From the NCBI GenBank assembly GCA_009837205.1, contig VXTZ01000007.1:40345-104344 (forward strand): a DNA stretch of 64,000 nucleotides, in the 5' to 3' direction. The notes under the pieces are model-generated. The model ran no database searches and was not told the DNA's origin. It saw only the letters and a list, made by a program, of their open reading frames with translations. Both the position numbers and the translations under genes were made by a program. The stretch comes from Candidatus Dadabacteria bacterium. Lineage in GTDB: Bacteria; Desulfobacterota_D; UBA1144; Nemesobacterales; Nemesobacteraceae. This document shows positions 26,552 through 35,226 of the stretch, one piece after another. Positions within the stretch are counted from its first letter, which is position 1; every line of letters begins with the position of its first letter.

Positions 26552-26862
26552 TCTTACGTCTCTCGCACTTCGGGATTTCGGCCTCCGGAAAGATAAAACG
26601 CCTGAAGGTAGCTTAGCGAAAAAAATGGAATATTCAATCTGTCAATGGCTATGTCGCGCGAATCGGAGGTCCAAACTTCAGATTGTCCGGGTGAACAGAG
26701 ATTCGATCGGGAAGGCCTGTTTTCGCTGAATTGATAATTCCCTGTTTTTTTTCATCCAAACCTGGGGCCCTTTTTATGGAGATGTCGTTTTCATTCAGGC
26801 GAGGGATAGCGTACCCTAAGGTGGGGAAAGGGTGAAGCTTAGCGGTTGATAGTTCTCTTTTC
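26552..26862. other. Divergent intergenic region
   Basis: The 311 bp between the lipoprotein gene and the Nudix gene contain only short frames. They hold the start signals of both genes, but I find no convincing promoter consensus, RNA gene or repeat. Confidence 0.4.
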
Positions 26863-26865
26863 TTG

Positions 26866-27462
26866 ATGGACGTGATGGACATTCGAGAAGAAATAAGAAA
26901 GGTCTTGGATCCTCCGGGGACCCTCCTTGATCCAGGTGGGGAATTCTTGGCATCTGCCGTGCTGGTTATGCTCTGCGAGCGGGGCGGAGATTATGGAATA
27001 TGGTTTATAAGAAGAACCGAATACAGGGATGACGCTTTTTCAGGTCACGTGGCCTTTCCGGGGGGAAAGAAAAAGCAAAGTGACGCGACTCTTGTTGATA
27101 CGGCTTGCAGGGAGGCTGGAGAGGAGCTTGGTTTTGACGCCGGGAAGGAAGTAGAGATTCTCGGGGAAATGGATTTCGTGCGTCCCTACACTCCTTCTGT
27201 CAGACAGTATGCGGTAAAGCCTTTTGTAGCGATGATAAATGACGAAGTGGGGTTTGTTCCCAATTATGAGGTATCAGAATTTTTCTGCGTCCCGGTTTCC
27301 CACTTGGTTAACCCAGAAAACAGAGATGTAAGGGAAAGAAGACGTGATGGGAAGACAATAGATGATTACGTGTTTGCTTACCGCAATCACATAATATGGG
27401 GACTTACGGGGAGAATACTTAATGAATTCTTCAAGAAAACTTCGGCGTGTCTCACGATGTGA
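26866..27462 (+). CDS. Nudix hydrolase, CoA pyrophosphatase-like (NudL family)
   Basis: The Nudix motif is in FPGGKKKQSD followed by CREAGEELGFD, with the EExG core intact. The protein is near the length of CoA pyrophosphatases, and the text just upstream of the box (DDAFSGHVAFPGG) resembles the UPF0035 signature of the NudL/YeaB branch, which splits CoA into 3-phospho-ADP and phosphopantetheine. Two close ATG codons (26866, 26875) are possible starts; I take the first (198 residues). Specificity needs biochemistry. Confidence 0.8.
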   Translation: MDVMDIREEIRKVLDPPGTLLDPGGEFLASAVLVMLCERGGDYGIWFIRRTEYRDDAFSGHVAFPGGKKKQSDATLVDTACREAGEELGFDAGKEVEILGEMDFVRPYTPSVRQYAVKPFVAMINDEVGFVPNYEVSEFFCVPVSHLVNPENRDVRERRRDGKTIDDYVFAYRNHIIWGLTGRILNEFFKKTSACLTM

Positions 27463-27575
27463 GATAATATCGGGAGTTTTTCATGCATCCTGATTCCTAC
27501 TTCAAACTTTCATTTGTGTCAGTTGTTTGAATCTAACTAACATAAACCATGAATTACGTTAGTTGAGAGTTTTTC

Positions 27576-28246
27576 ATGGAGAAGAAAAAGCGCATTGGCG
27601 CATATCTCAGAAGTTCAGTTGTAGAGGAAGAGTATTATGATTCCTATATTCCCAAGCCTCTGCCACCTGAACCGCCTCTTGACATGAGAGAACTCTACCC
27701 TTTGCTTGATCAGGTAAATGCGGCGCTGGGACGGCTTGACGGAATGAGTGCGGTTTTGCCTGACACGTCACCTCTTCTTTATCTGAGTCTCTATTTCAAA
27801 GTCAACCGTCGGGCTTACTACGATCACCTGCAATTCGTGAGAGAAACCGGAGATTGGGAGGAATGGATTGAGTTTTTTCTGGAAGGTGTGGTTGAGACAG
27901 CTGGTCAGGCAATGGAAACGGCAAAGGCTGTTTAAGGATCTGTTCGAAAGGGATAAGACTCGCATTGAGGTGTCCGGCAGGTCGACTCCCGGGGTCTTAA
28001 AGATACATGATCGCCTCAAGCGCTTCCCCGTCAGTAATACGACCGGGATCAAAGAGTTTTGCGGAGTTTCGCTGCCCACTGTGTTTCGCTGCCCACTGTG
28101 CTTCGCTGCCTGCTGTGCTTCGCTGCCTGCTGAGTCTTGAATTCCTGGGGATTGTAAAAGAGATTGCGGGCAAGGACCGCCGTAAAATCTTTGTTTACGA
28201 AGAGTATCTTGATATTCTCAACCGGGGTACCGAACCGATTTTTTAG
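27576..28246 (+). pseudogene. Broken Fic-family gene (internal deletion plus frameshifts)
   Basis: Fragments of a Fic protein with C-terminal winged helix lie in order but in three frames. Frame one gives the N-terminal domain (PKPLPPEPPLDMRELYPLLD, ALGRLDGMSAVLPDT), then jumps to LLYLSLYFKVNRRAYYDHL and WIEFFLEGVVETAGQA: the central catalytic block with HPFxDGNGR is gone, joined in frame near 27765. A one-base shift near 27925 moves to LFKDLFERDKTRIEV and LKRFPV. A 17-bp tandem repeat then interrupts, and the tail LEFLGIVKEIAGKDRRKIFV continues in the third frame to 28246. Fic proteins AMPylate targets; without the core this one cannot. A 7-bp inverted repeat (27535-27541 with 27558-27564) precedes it. 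Confidence 0.85.
28067..28134. repeat. Four-unit 17-bp tandem repeat within the fic remnant
   Basis: Four consecutive 17-bp units fill 28067-28134: two copies of TTTCGCTGCCCACTGTG and two of CTTCGCTGCCTGCTGTG or its GAG-ending variant. Because 17 is not a multiple of three, each unit gained or lost shifts the reading frame. The array sits where the winged-helix segment of the fic gene should continue. Confidence 0.9.
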
Positions 28247-28378
28247 CCTGTTGCTCATGTGGAATCTTTTTCCTGATCTTATAATCTGGGTGTGACCCTT
28301 TTCCCGAAGTTGTATTTAAATCCGACGGATATTCATGTAGAATTCCACGGAATCCAAAAACGGCGGTGACCAAGACTC

Positions 28379-28810
28379 ATGGCAGCGGTTAACAAGGCTA
28401 TAATACTCGGCAATCTGGGAAGGGACCCCGAAGTAAGATATACGCCTGACGGAATGGCGATTACTACTTTTTCGGTTGCCACAACGGAAAAACGCAAGGA
28501 CAGGGACGGAAATTCCCAGGAACAGACCGAATGGCACAGGGTAGTGACGTTCGGCAGGACGGCGGAGGTATGCGGCGAGTACCTTTCCAAGGGAAGCTCG
28601 GTTTACGTGGAAGGTTCAATCAGGACCCGATCGTGGGATGACAGGGAAGGCAACAAAAGATACACGACCGAAATTGTCGGGAGGACGGTTCAGTTTCTCT
28701 CCCCCAGAGGGGAAGGCGGAAGGCAGAGCCGCTCCGAGGCGCCTCCGCCCGAGGATGATTTTGCCTACGAAGAGGGCACTGGTATGACGGACGACGACGT
28801 CCCGTTCTGA
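28379..28810 (+). CDS. ssb: Single-stranded DNA-binding protein
   Basis: SSB coats exposed single strands in replication and repair. The 143-residue protein has the OB-fold N-terminus NKAIILGNLGRDPEVRYTPDG, the central EWHRVVTFGRTAEVCGEYL, and a disordered Gly/Arg/Asp-rich linker ending in the acidic tip DDDVPF that recruits partner proteins. It is followed 30 bp later by glmU. The 132 bp upstream carry no strong promoter match that I trust. Confidence 0.96.
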   Translation: MAAVNKAIILGNLGRDPEVRYTPDGMAITTFSVATTEKRKDRDGNSQEQTEWHRVVTFGRTAEVCGEYLSKGSSVYVEGSIRTRSWDDREGNKRYTTEIVGRTVQFLSPRGEGGRQSRSEAPPPEDDFAYEEGTGMTDDDVPF

Positions 28811-28840
28811 TTTTTGAGTTTTTACTGACACGTTAAGTCT

Positions 28841-30226
28841 ATGTCTCTGGCCGTTATAATCTTGGCGGCGGGCAAGGGAGTCCGCATGAATTCGCAACTC
28901 CCCAAGGTGCTGCACCCAATCTTGAAAAAGCCCATGTTGCGCTATGTCCTTGAGACGGCGCAGAAGATGGAGCCTGAGAAGATAGTGCTTGTCCTGGGAT
29001 ATGATTCGGAGCTTGTGAAGGAGGAGGTCTCGGATTACCCGGTGGAGACGGTCATCCAGGAACCGCAGCTTGGAACCGGGCACGCGGTTTTGTGCTGCGA
29101 GGATTCATTTCGGGATTTTTCCGGGGACATTCTCATACTAAGCGGAGATGTTCCCGCAATAAGTTCTTTTTCTCTGCGCGAGTTTACGGATTCTCACGTG
29201 AAAAACGGAGCGGACCTCTCATTAATGTCCACTCTGGTGGAGGAACCCGACGGATACGGGAGAGTATTGAGGAATGCCGAAGGGGAAGTGCTTCGCGTGG
29301 TTGAGGACAAAGACGCCACGGCTGACGAGAAGAAGGAAAACGAGATAAATGCAGGCGTTTACTGCGTGAATTCCTCCTTTCTCTGGGAGAGCCTAGGCGG
29401 ACTTAGCAGTGAAAACAGCCAGGGGGAATATTACCTGCCAGGAATTGTGGATCTCTGCATTTCCCGCAAACGCAGACTTTTGGCTTTTAGCTTGGCGGAT
29501 CCAAAGGAGGTGTCCGGAGTGAACAGCAGAGAGCAACTCGGCGAGGCGGAAAAAACCATGAGACAGGCAATAAACCGCCGCCACATGGGAAACGGGGTTA
29601 CCATAGAGGATCCCGAAACCACCTACATATCAGACTCTGTCAGCATAGGGAGGGATACAACCGTGTGTCCCAATACCTATATTTACGGCGAAACCAGTAT
29701 AGGCGATGGTTGTCGCATAGGACCGTCTGTATACATTGAAGGTTCACGTATAGGAAACAATGTCGAGATAAGGTTTTCTTCGTATCTTACGGGGTGTGAA
29801 GTCGAAAACGGCGTAGTGATGGGTCCTTTCTGTCACCTGCGGCCCGAAGCTAGGATAAAAGACGGGGCCAAGATCGGCAATTTCGTTGAGATAAAGAAGT
29901 CAGAAATAGGGGTTGGCTCCAAGGTCCCGCATCTTTCCTACGTGGGAGATGCCGATATCGGCGACGGAGTTAATATCGGTGCCGGAACCATCACCTGCAA
30001 CTACGACGGGGTAAACAAGCACAGAACCGTGGTCGAGGATCGCGCTTTCATAGGAAGCGACACCATGCTTGTTGCGCCGATCAGGGTTGGAAAAGATGCT
30101 ACTACGGCCGCGGGTTCCACGATAACGAAAGATGTTTCCCCGGGTGCTCTGGCCATAGAACGTGCCGGGCAGAAGGAAATAACCGGCTGGGCGGAGAGAA
30201 AAGGGGTAAAGAAGAGGAGATCCTGA
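28841..30226 (+). CDS. glmU: Bifunctional GlmU (GlcN-1-P acetyltransferase/GlcNAc-1-P uridyltransferase)
   Basis: GlmU makes UDP-GlcNAc for peptidoglycan and LPS. The N-terminal uridyltransferase has LAAGKGVRMNSQLPKVLHP and LSGDVPAISS; the C-terminal left-handed beta helix has hexapeptide repeats and the acetyltransferase site around GDADIGDGVNIGAGTITCNY. At 461 residues it is full length. The glmS start is one base after its stop codon, an arrangement seen in many bacteria, so the pair makes and activates glucosamine together. Confidence 0.97.
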   Translation: MSLAVIILAAGKGVRMNSQLPKVLHPILKKPMLRYVLETAQKMEPEKIVLVLGYDSELVKEEVSDYPVETVIQEPQLGTGHAVLCCEDSFRDFSGDILILSGDVPAISSFSLREFTDSHVKNGADLSLMSTLVEEPDGYGRVLRNAEGEVLRVVEDKDATADEKKENEINAGVYCVNSSFLWESLGGLSSENSQGEYYLPGIVDLCISRKRRLLAFSLADPKEVSGVNSREQLGEAEKTMRQAINRRHMGNGVTIEDPETTYISDSVSIGRDTTVCPNTYIYGETSIGDGCRIGPSVYIEGSRIGNNVEIRFSSYLTGCEVENGVVMGPFCHLRPEARIKDGAKIGNFVEIKKSEIGVGSKVPHLSYVGDADIGDGVNIGAGTITCNYDGVNKHRTVVEDRAFIGSDTMLVAPIRVGKDATTAAGSTITKDVSPGALAIERAGQKEITGWAERKGVKKRRS

Positions 30227-30227
30227 A

Positions 30228-32057
30228 ATGTGCGGAATAGTGGGATATGTGGGAAGTTCGGATAGAACCAAAAGCGTTCTCTGCGAAAGCTTGGGGAGAT
30301 TAGAGTACAGGGGTTACGATTCTTCCGGGATATGCTTTGTCGAAAACGGCCGTTCCCGCGTCATAAGAAGCAAGGGAAAACTTGAAAATCTTTTCACCAA
30401 GCTAAAAGACTGCGAAGTGACCTCTTCACTCGGCATCGCTCACACCAGATGGGCCACCCACGGCGATCCCTCGGAGCGAAACGCCCACCCTCAGGTATCC
30501 GGTCCGATAAGCGTAGTGCATAACGGAATAGTGGAGAACTACCCCGAGCTTAAGGAGGAACTTGTTGCCGCAGGTTATGAATTTTGCTCCGATACCGATA
30601 CCGAAGTCATCTCCCATCTGATCCGCGATTTTACGGAAAAAGGAAACTCCCTTCTTGAGTCAACGAGAAAAGCCTTTGAGAAAATAGAGGGCTCTTACGC
30701 CGTGGCGGTCATGTCGGATACAGAACCCGGGAAAATAATCGCCACCAGGCGTTTCTCTCCTCTTATAATAGCGCGCAGCGGAAACGAATGTTTTCTGGCT
30801 TCAGACATCCCTGCGATTCTGCCCTACACGAGGGAATTTATTTTCCTTGAGGATAACGATTTCGTGGTTCTAGAAGAAAACGGCATTTCCGTAACCGACG
30901 CCGTCGGCAATGACGTTAGCAGAGACCCGACGGTTGTGGACTGGGACCCTTCGGTAACCGAGAAGTCAGGATATCGCCATTACATGCTGAAAGAAATTTT
31001 CGAACAGCCCGCGGCCATCTTCGATACGCTTCGGGGGAAATTCACGACGGACATGAGGAAAGTGGTTTTTGAGGACTTGGATCCCTCGCTTTTGCGAAAC
31101 ACGCAAAGAATTATTATCGCGGCCTGTGGCACTTCCTACCACGCTGCTCTTATAGGGAAGTACATGATAGAGGAAGTCGCGGGAGTGAACACTCAGGTGG
31201 AGCTTGCATCGGAGTTTCGACACCGAAATCCGGTCGTTGGCCCCGACAGCCTTTTTATCGCGGTTTCTCAGTCGGGCGAGACTGCGGACACCTCGGAAGC
31301 GCTTCTAAAGGCCAAGGAACTCGGTATGAACTCAATCGGAATAACGAACGTTGCGCTGAGCAAAATCTCAAGAGAGTCTGACTGCGTCATAGCTACAAAG
31401 GCGGGACCTGAGATCGGGGTTGCCTCCACAAAGTCTTTCACGACGCAGGTAATGGCGTTCTATCTTCTTTCCGTATATCTCGCGATTTCAAGGAAGACGG
31501 TTGATTCAAAAAGGGCTAGGCAGCTGATAGCCGATGCCATATCGGTTTCAAAACTTCAGCAGGAAGTTCTTGGGCTCGATGAACGTCTCAGGGAGCTTTC
31601 AAGAGATTTTTACGGTTACAGGAATTTTATATATCTGGGCCGGGGAATTAATTACCCCGTGGCTCTTGAGGGAGCACTTAAGCTCAAAGAGATTTCATAC
31701 ATCCACGCCGAAGGATATGCCGCCGGGGAGATGAAGCACGGTCCCATAGCTCTTATAGACAGGAACATGCCCGTTGTGTTTATAGCTCCGGAGGAAGATG
31801 TATATTACAAAAAGCTCCTTGGAAATTTTCAGGAGGTAAAGGCCAGGGGAGGGCGAATAATTTTCATAACGTCGGATAGAGAGCTTCGACTTCCCGACGA
31901 AAGGGACAGGAAGATAGTGATTCCGAAAAGTTCTTATCTTGTAAGCCCGATGGTATCGGTTATCCCCGTTCAGTTCATGGCTTACCACATAGCCAATATT
32001 CTGGGGACAGATGTTGATCAGCCAAGGAATCTGGCCAAGGTTGTCACGGTTGAATAG
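30228..32057 (+). CDS. glmS: Glutamine-fructose-6-phosphate aminotransferase
   Basis: GlmS converts fructose-6-phosphate and glutamine to glucosamine-6-phosphate, the committed step of amino-sugar synthesis. The protein begins MCGIVGYVG, where Cys2 becomes the N-terminal nucleophile, and has the two SIS isomerase domains (ACGTSYHAALIGKYM, SQSGETADTSEALL, YLGRGINYPVALEGALKLKE). The C-terminal LAKVVTVE is the normal end. The 609 residues are full length. It is the last gene before the restriction locus. Confidence 0.97.
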   Translation: MCGIVGYVGSSDRTKSVLCESLGRLEYRGYDSSGICFVENGRSRVIRSKGKLENLFTKLKDCEVTSSLGIAHTRWATHGDPSERNAHPQVSGPISVVHNGIVENYPELKEELVAAGYEFCSDTDTEVISHLIRDFTEKGNSLLESTRKAFEKIEGSYAVAVMSDTEPGKIIATRRFSPLIIARSGNECFLASDIPAILPYTREFIFLEDNDFVVLEENGISVTDAVGNDVSRDPTVVDWDPSVTEKSGYRHYMLKEIFEQPAAIFDTLRGKFTTDMRKVVFEDLDPSLLRNTQRIIIAACGTSYHAALIGKYMIEEVAGVNTQVELASEFRHRNPVVGPDSLFIAVSQSGETADTSEALLKAKELGMNSIGITNVALSKISRESDCVIATKAGPEIGVASTKSFTTQVMAFYLLSVYLAISRKTVDSKRARQLIADAISVSKLQQEVLGLDERLRELSRDFYGYRNFIYLGRGINYPVALEGALKLKEISYIHAEGYAAGEMKHGPIALIDRNMPVVFIAPEEDVYYKKLLGNFQEVKARGGRIIFITSDRELRLPDERDRKIVIPKSSYLVSPMVSVIPVQFMAYHIANILGTDVDQPRNLAKVVTVE

Positions 32058-32139
32058 TTCTGACTCGTAAACAACCGGCTTTTGTCTTTGATTCTCGTGT
32101 ATCAAGCTCAACAAAAAAGGGGTTATTTTATTTCTTAGA

Positions 32140-32161
32140 GTTGTGACAACCATTGTATACT
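32140..32161 (+). promoter_or_regulatory. Possible -10 box and palindrome upstream of hsdM
   Basis: TATACT (32156-32161) is a plausible -10 box and the 11-bp palindrome GTTGTGACAAC (32140-32150) sits just before it, where a repressor could block polymerase. There is no good -35 box. A palindrome this short is expected by chance in a window of this size, so the operator idea is weak. Confidence 0.25.
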
Positions 32162-32207
32162 TGATAGCTGGAAGGGCAGTTTTTAATGTGTGGAGGAGTT
32201 TGTAAAT

Positions 32208-33920
32208 TTGAACAATATTAACAGTCTTTCATCTCTGATTTGGTCTTCTGCTGACGATGTGCTGCGTGGTCTTTTCAAACCCAGTGAATACGGACGAGTC
32301 ATCCTTCCGTTTGTGGTTATGAGACGTCTTGACTGTGTTCTCGAATCCCAAAAGGACAAGGTTTACAATCTTTACGATTCTTATAAGAATAAATTGTCCG
32401 ACCCGTCCCCCGTTATCCTTAAACAAGTCGGATTACCCTTCTTTAACTATTCCAAATACGACCTGACGCGAATCAAGAGCGATCCGAACAATGTGCTAAT
32501 GAATTTCAACAACTACATTCAGGGATATTCACCAAATGTTTTCGACATCATCGAAAACTTTTCGATCGACCCTTTAGTTGAGAAACTTCATAAGCACAAA
32601 CGTCTTTATCTCCTGATAGACAAGTTCACTGAATTTGATCTTCATCCGTCAGTCATTGACAACCACCAGATGGGCTTGGTCTACGAAGAACTGCTGCGCA
32701 TGTTTTCTGAGATGTCCAACGAGGAAAGTGGAGATCATTTCACCCCTCGGGACGTGGTAAAACTGTTGGTGTCATTCGTGTTTGGCGGAGACAGAGAAGA
32801 TCTTCAAGGTGAAGGAAAGATTCGATCAGTTTTTGATCCTTGTTGTGGTACTGGGGGTATGCTGACTATCGGCAAGCAATGGGCTCACGAGAATATCAAC
32901 TCAGACCTTAAGATTGATCTCTACGGACAGGAACTCAACGATGTTACCTATTCGATTTGCAAGTCAGACTTCCTAATGATGAATGAGAACCCGGACAACA
33001 TTCATGGGCCGTGTTCCTCAATTTCTGATGACCGTCTCCAAGGCCGTAAATTCGACTACATGATCACCAATCCACCATTTGGCGTGAGTTGGAAAAGTGA
33101 AAAAATTTTTGTTGAGGAAGAAAAAAAAGATCCTAACGGCCGGTTTTTTGTCGGAACTCCAAGGGTCTCGGATGGATCCCTGCTGTTCCTGCAGCACTTG
33201 ATCCACAAGATGAATCCAGAAGGATCTCGCATAGGAATTGTTTTTAACGGATCACCGCTGTTTACGGGTGACGCCGGGAACGGCGAATCCGAAATACGTA
33301 AGTGGATCATTGAGAATGACTGGCTTGAATGCATTGTCTCTCTTCCTGACCGAATGTTTTTTAACACTGGAATCACTACTTACATCTGGATTGTTACCAA
33401 TAAAAAATCGAGGGCTCGGAAAGGTAAGGTTCAACTGATTGATGGAACATCATTCTCTACCGGGATGAAGAAAAACCTTGGAGACAAAGGCAAGTATATG
33501 TCGGATGATCAAATTCAAACCTTGTTCGATGTTTACCAATCAAACAAGGAAAGCAATTTTTGTAAGATCTTCCCGAATGAACATTTCGGATATACAAAAG
33601 TCGTTGTTGAACAGCCATTAATAGAAAACGGCAATATCAGAACCGACAAAAAAGGCAACCCGAAACCTGATACCAAAAAACGGGATAGCGAACGAGTACC
33701 TTTGAATCAAAATGTGGATAAGTATTATAAAAGAGAAGTCCAGCCACATCTTCCAGATTCATGGATGGACCGATCTAAAGATAAAATTGGCTATGAAATC
33801 AACTTCACCAAATACTTCTATGAATTCAAGTTCCTGAGACCACTTGAACAAATCACTCAAGACCTGAAATCTCTTGACAATGAAATCAAACAGTTATCTG
33901 TGGAGATAATTGGTGAATAG
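32208..33920 (+). CDS. hsdM: Type I restriction-modification methyltransferase subunit
   Basis: HsdM methylates adenine in the sequence chosen by HsdS. The 570-residue protein has an N-terminal helical domain (FKPSEYGRVILPFVVMRRLD), SAM motif I FDPCCGTGGML at about residue 208, and the catalytic NPPF in YMITNPPFGVSW at about residue 287. I start at TTG 32208 because GGAGGAG lies 9 nt before it; a GTG at 32190 would lie upstream of that site. The gene overlaps hsdS by 8 nt. Codon use is AT-richer than in the ribosomal genes, a sign of transfer. Confidence 0.94.
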   Translation: MNNINSLSSLIWSSADDVLRGLFKPSEYGRVILPFVVMRRLDCVLESQKDKVYNLYDSYKNKLSDPSPVILKQVGLPFFNYSKYDLTRIKSDPNNVLMNFNNYIQGYSPNVFDIIENFSIDPLVEKLHKHKRLYLLIDKFTEFDLHPSVIDNHQMGLVYEELLRMFSEMSNEESGDHFTPRDVVKLLVSFVFGGDREDLQGEGKIRSVFDPCCGTGGMLTIGKQWAHENINSDLKIDLYGQELNDVTYSICKSDFLMMNENPDNIHGPCSSISDDRLQGRKFDYMITNPPFGVSWKSEKIFVEEEKKDPNGRFFVGTPRVSDGSLLFLQHLIHKMNPEGSRIGIVFNGSPLFTGDAGNGESEIRKWIIENDWLECIVSLPDRMFFNTGITTYIWIVTNKKSRARKGKVQLIDGTSFSTGMKKNLGDKGKYMSDDQIQTLFDVYQSNKESNFCKIFPNEHFGYTKVVVEQPLIENGNIRTDKKGNPKPDTKKRDSERVPLNQNVDKYYKREVQPHLPDSWMDRSKDKIGYEINFTKYFYEFKFLRPLEQITQDLKSLDNEIKQLSVEIIGE

Positions 33921-35226
33921 ATATTCGGATCACACGGATACAGGTATCGAATGGATTGGCGATATTCCAAGTAATTGGAACATAAAACCGTTATTTGCTC
34001 TACTACAAGAAAATAAGACCAAAAACATCTTTAAAAACGAGAATGTCCTTACTCTTTCTTATGGACAAATAAAGTTAAGAGATTTGTCCAAGAATAGAGG
34101 TCTCTTACCCGAAAATTTTGAAGGGTATCAGGTTGTAGAAAATGGATACATAATTATTCGATCAACAGATTTACAAAATGACAAGAAGAGTTTAAGAGTG
34201 GGTCTTGTACGTAACACTGGAGTTATTACTTCAGCATATCTTGGTTTAATTCCCAGCAAAGAAATTTCCCCGGACTTTACTTACCAATATCTAAATATGT
34301 GTGACTTAAAAAAGGTGTTCTACGGTCTAGGAGGAGGATTACGTCAGAGTTTGAGGTTTGACGATTTTAAACGGTTTCCTTTATTGGTTCCGCCTCCCCA
34401 TGAGCAAACTCTGATCTCCAAATACCTTAACAAGAAAACCTCACAGATCGACTCTCTTATTGAGAAAATTGAACGAAAAATCAAACTTCTCAAAGAACAA
34501 AGAACTTCGTTAATCAATCAATGTGTCACAAAGGGATTAAATCCCGATGTTGAGATGAAAGACAGCGGGATTGAGTGGATGGGGGAAATACCACGTCACT
34601 GGAAGGTAAAAAGACTAAAGTACTTTAGTTCTGTAGAGTTGAGTAGTGTAGATAGACATATTGTCGAAGATGAGATCCCAGTTGATGTTTGTCACTATAC
34701 GCAGGTTTATAAAAACGAAAAGATTAATAAAACAACCGAGTTATCAAAAGGAACTTGTACACCTCAAGAACTGAAAAAGTTTTCACTGTTTAAGGGAGAT
34801 ATACTACTGACCAAAGACTCTGAATCCCCCGACGACATTGGCATCCCTACATTAATTGAAGAAGAGTTAAAAGATACTGTCTGCGGATACCATCTGTGCC
34901 ATATCCGCGTCTTGAAAAAAGAAATGAATCCAGAATTTCTATACCGTTTTATTGAGTCAACAATGATCCAAAAATATTTCTCAATAAGTTCTAATGGTGT
35001 TACTCGGTTTGGCCTCGGGAAACCTATAATAGAAAATATGCCTGTTCTTTTACCTCCACCTGTGGATCAACAAACCATCGCTGACAAAATCAACAGGTTT
35101 TCTACCTTGGTGTTATCAACTATTTCCAAAGAGACTAACCGCATTGAACTCCTCAAAGAGTACCGACAGTCCCTAATCTCAAATGTTGTCACTGGCAAGA
35201 TAAGAATTACAGAAAAAATGATATGA
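33913..35226 (+). CDS. hsdS: Type I restriction-modification specificity subunit
   Basis: HsdS reads the target sequence with two target-recognition domains. The 437-residue protein has the two-fold repeat typical of the family: each half starts with a D/SGIEWIGDIP or SGIEWMGEIP-like segment, near residues 10 and 220, and ends in a helix such as KKTSQIDSLIEKIERKIKLL that spaces the domains. GTG 33913 is 7 nt after GGAGA. It overlaps hsdM and then hsdR by a TGA/ATG join. It is AT-rich. The recognition sequence cannot be read from this. Confidence 0.92.
   Translation: MNRYSDHTDTGIEWIGDIPSNWNIKPLFALLQENKTKNIFKNENVLTLSYGQIKLRDLSKNRGLLPENFEGYQVVENGYIIIRSTDLQNDKKSLRVGLVRNTGVITSAYLGLIPSKEISPDFTYQYLNMCDLKKVFYGLGGGLRQSLRFDDFKRFPLLVPPPHEQTLISKYLNKKTSQIDSLIEKIERKIKLLKEQRTSLINQCVTKGLNPDVEMKDSGIEWMGEIPRHWKVKRLKYFSSVELSSVDRHIVEDEIPVDVCHYTQVYKNEKINKTTELSKGTCTPQELKKFSLFKGDILLTKDSESPDDIGIPTLIEEELKDTVCGYHLCHIRVLKKEMNPEFLYRFIESTMIQKYFSISSNGVTRFGLGKPIIENMPVLLPPPVDQQTIADKINRFSTLVLSTISKETNRIELLKEYRQSLISNVVTGKIRITEKMI

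Noticed and set aside
12228-27541. Shared GAATCTAACTA motif upstream of era and of the fic remnant
   Set aside because: An 11-nt match between two sites is expected many times by chance in 64 kb.
27474-27578. Two copies of GAGTTTTTCATG 93 bp apart
   Set aside because: Short and T-rich; not convincing as a mobile-element target duplication, and no element lies between.
28316-28590. Minus-strand open frames across ssb
   Set aside because: They are antisense to a clear SSB gene and have no ribosome site or family resemblance.
32140-32150. GTTGTGACAAC palindrome as a restriction-control operator
   Set aside because: Five-base arms occur many times by chance in a window of this size; no regulator gene in the restriction locus. 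Kept only as a weak promoter note.
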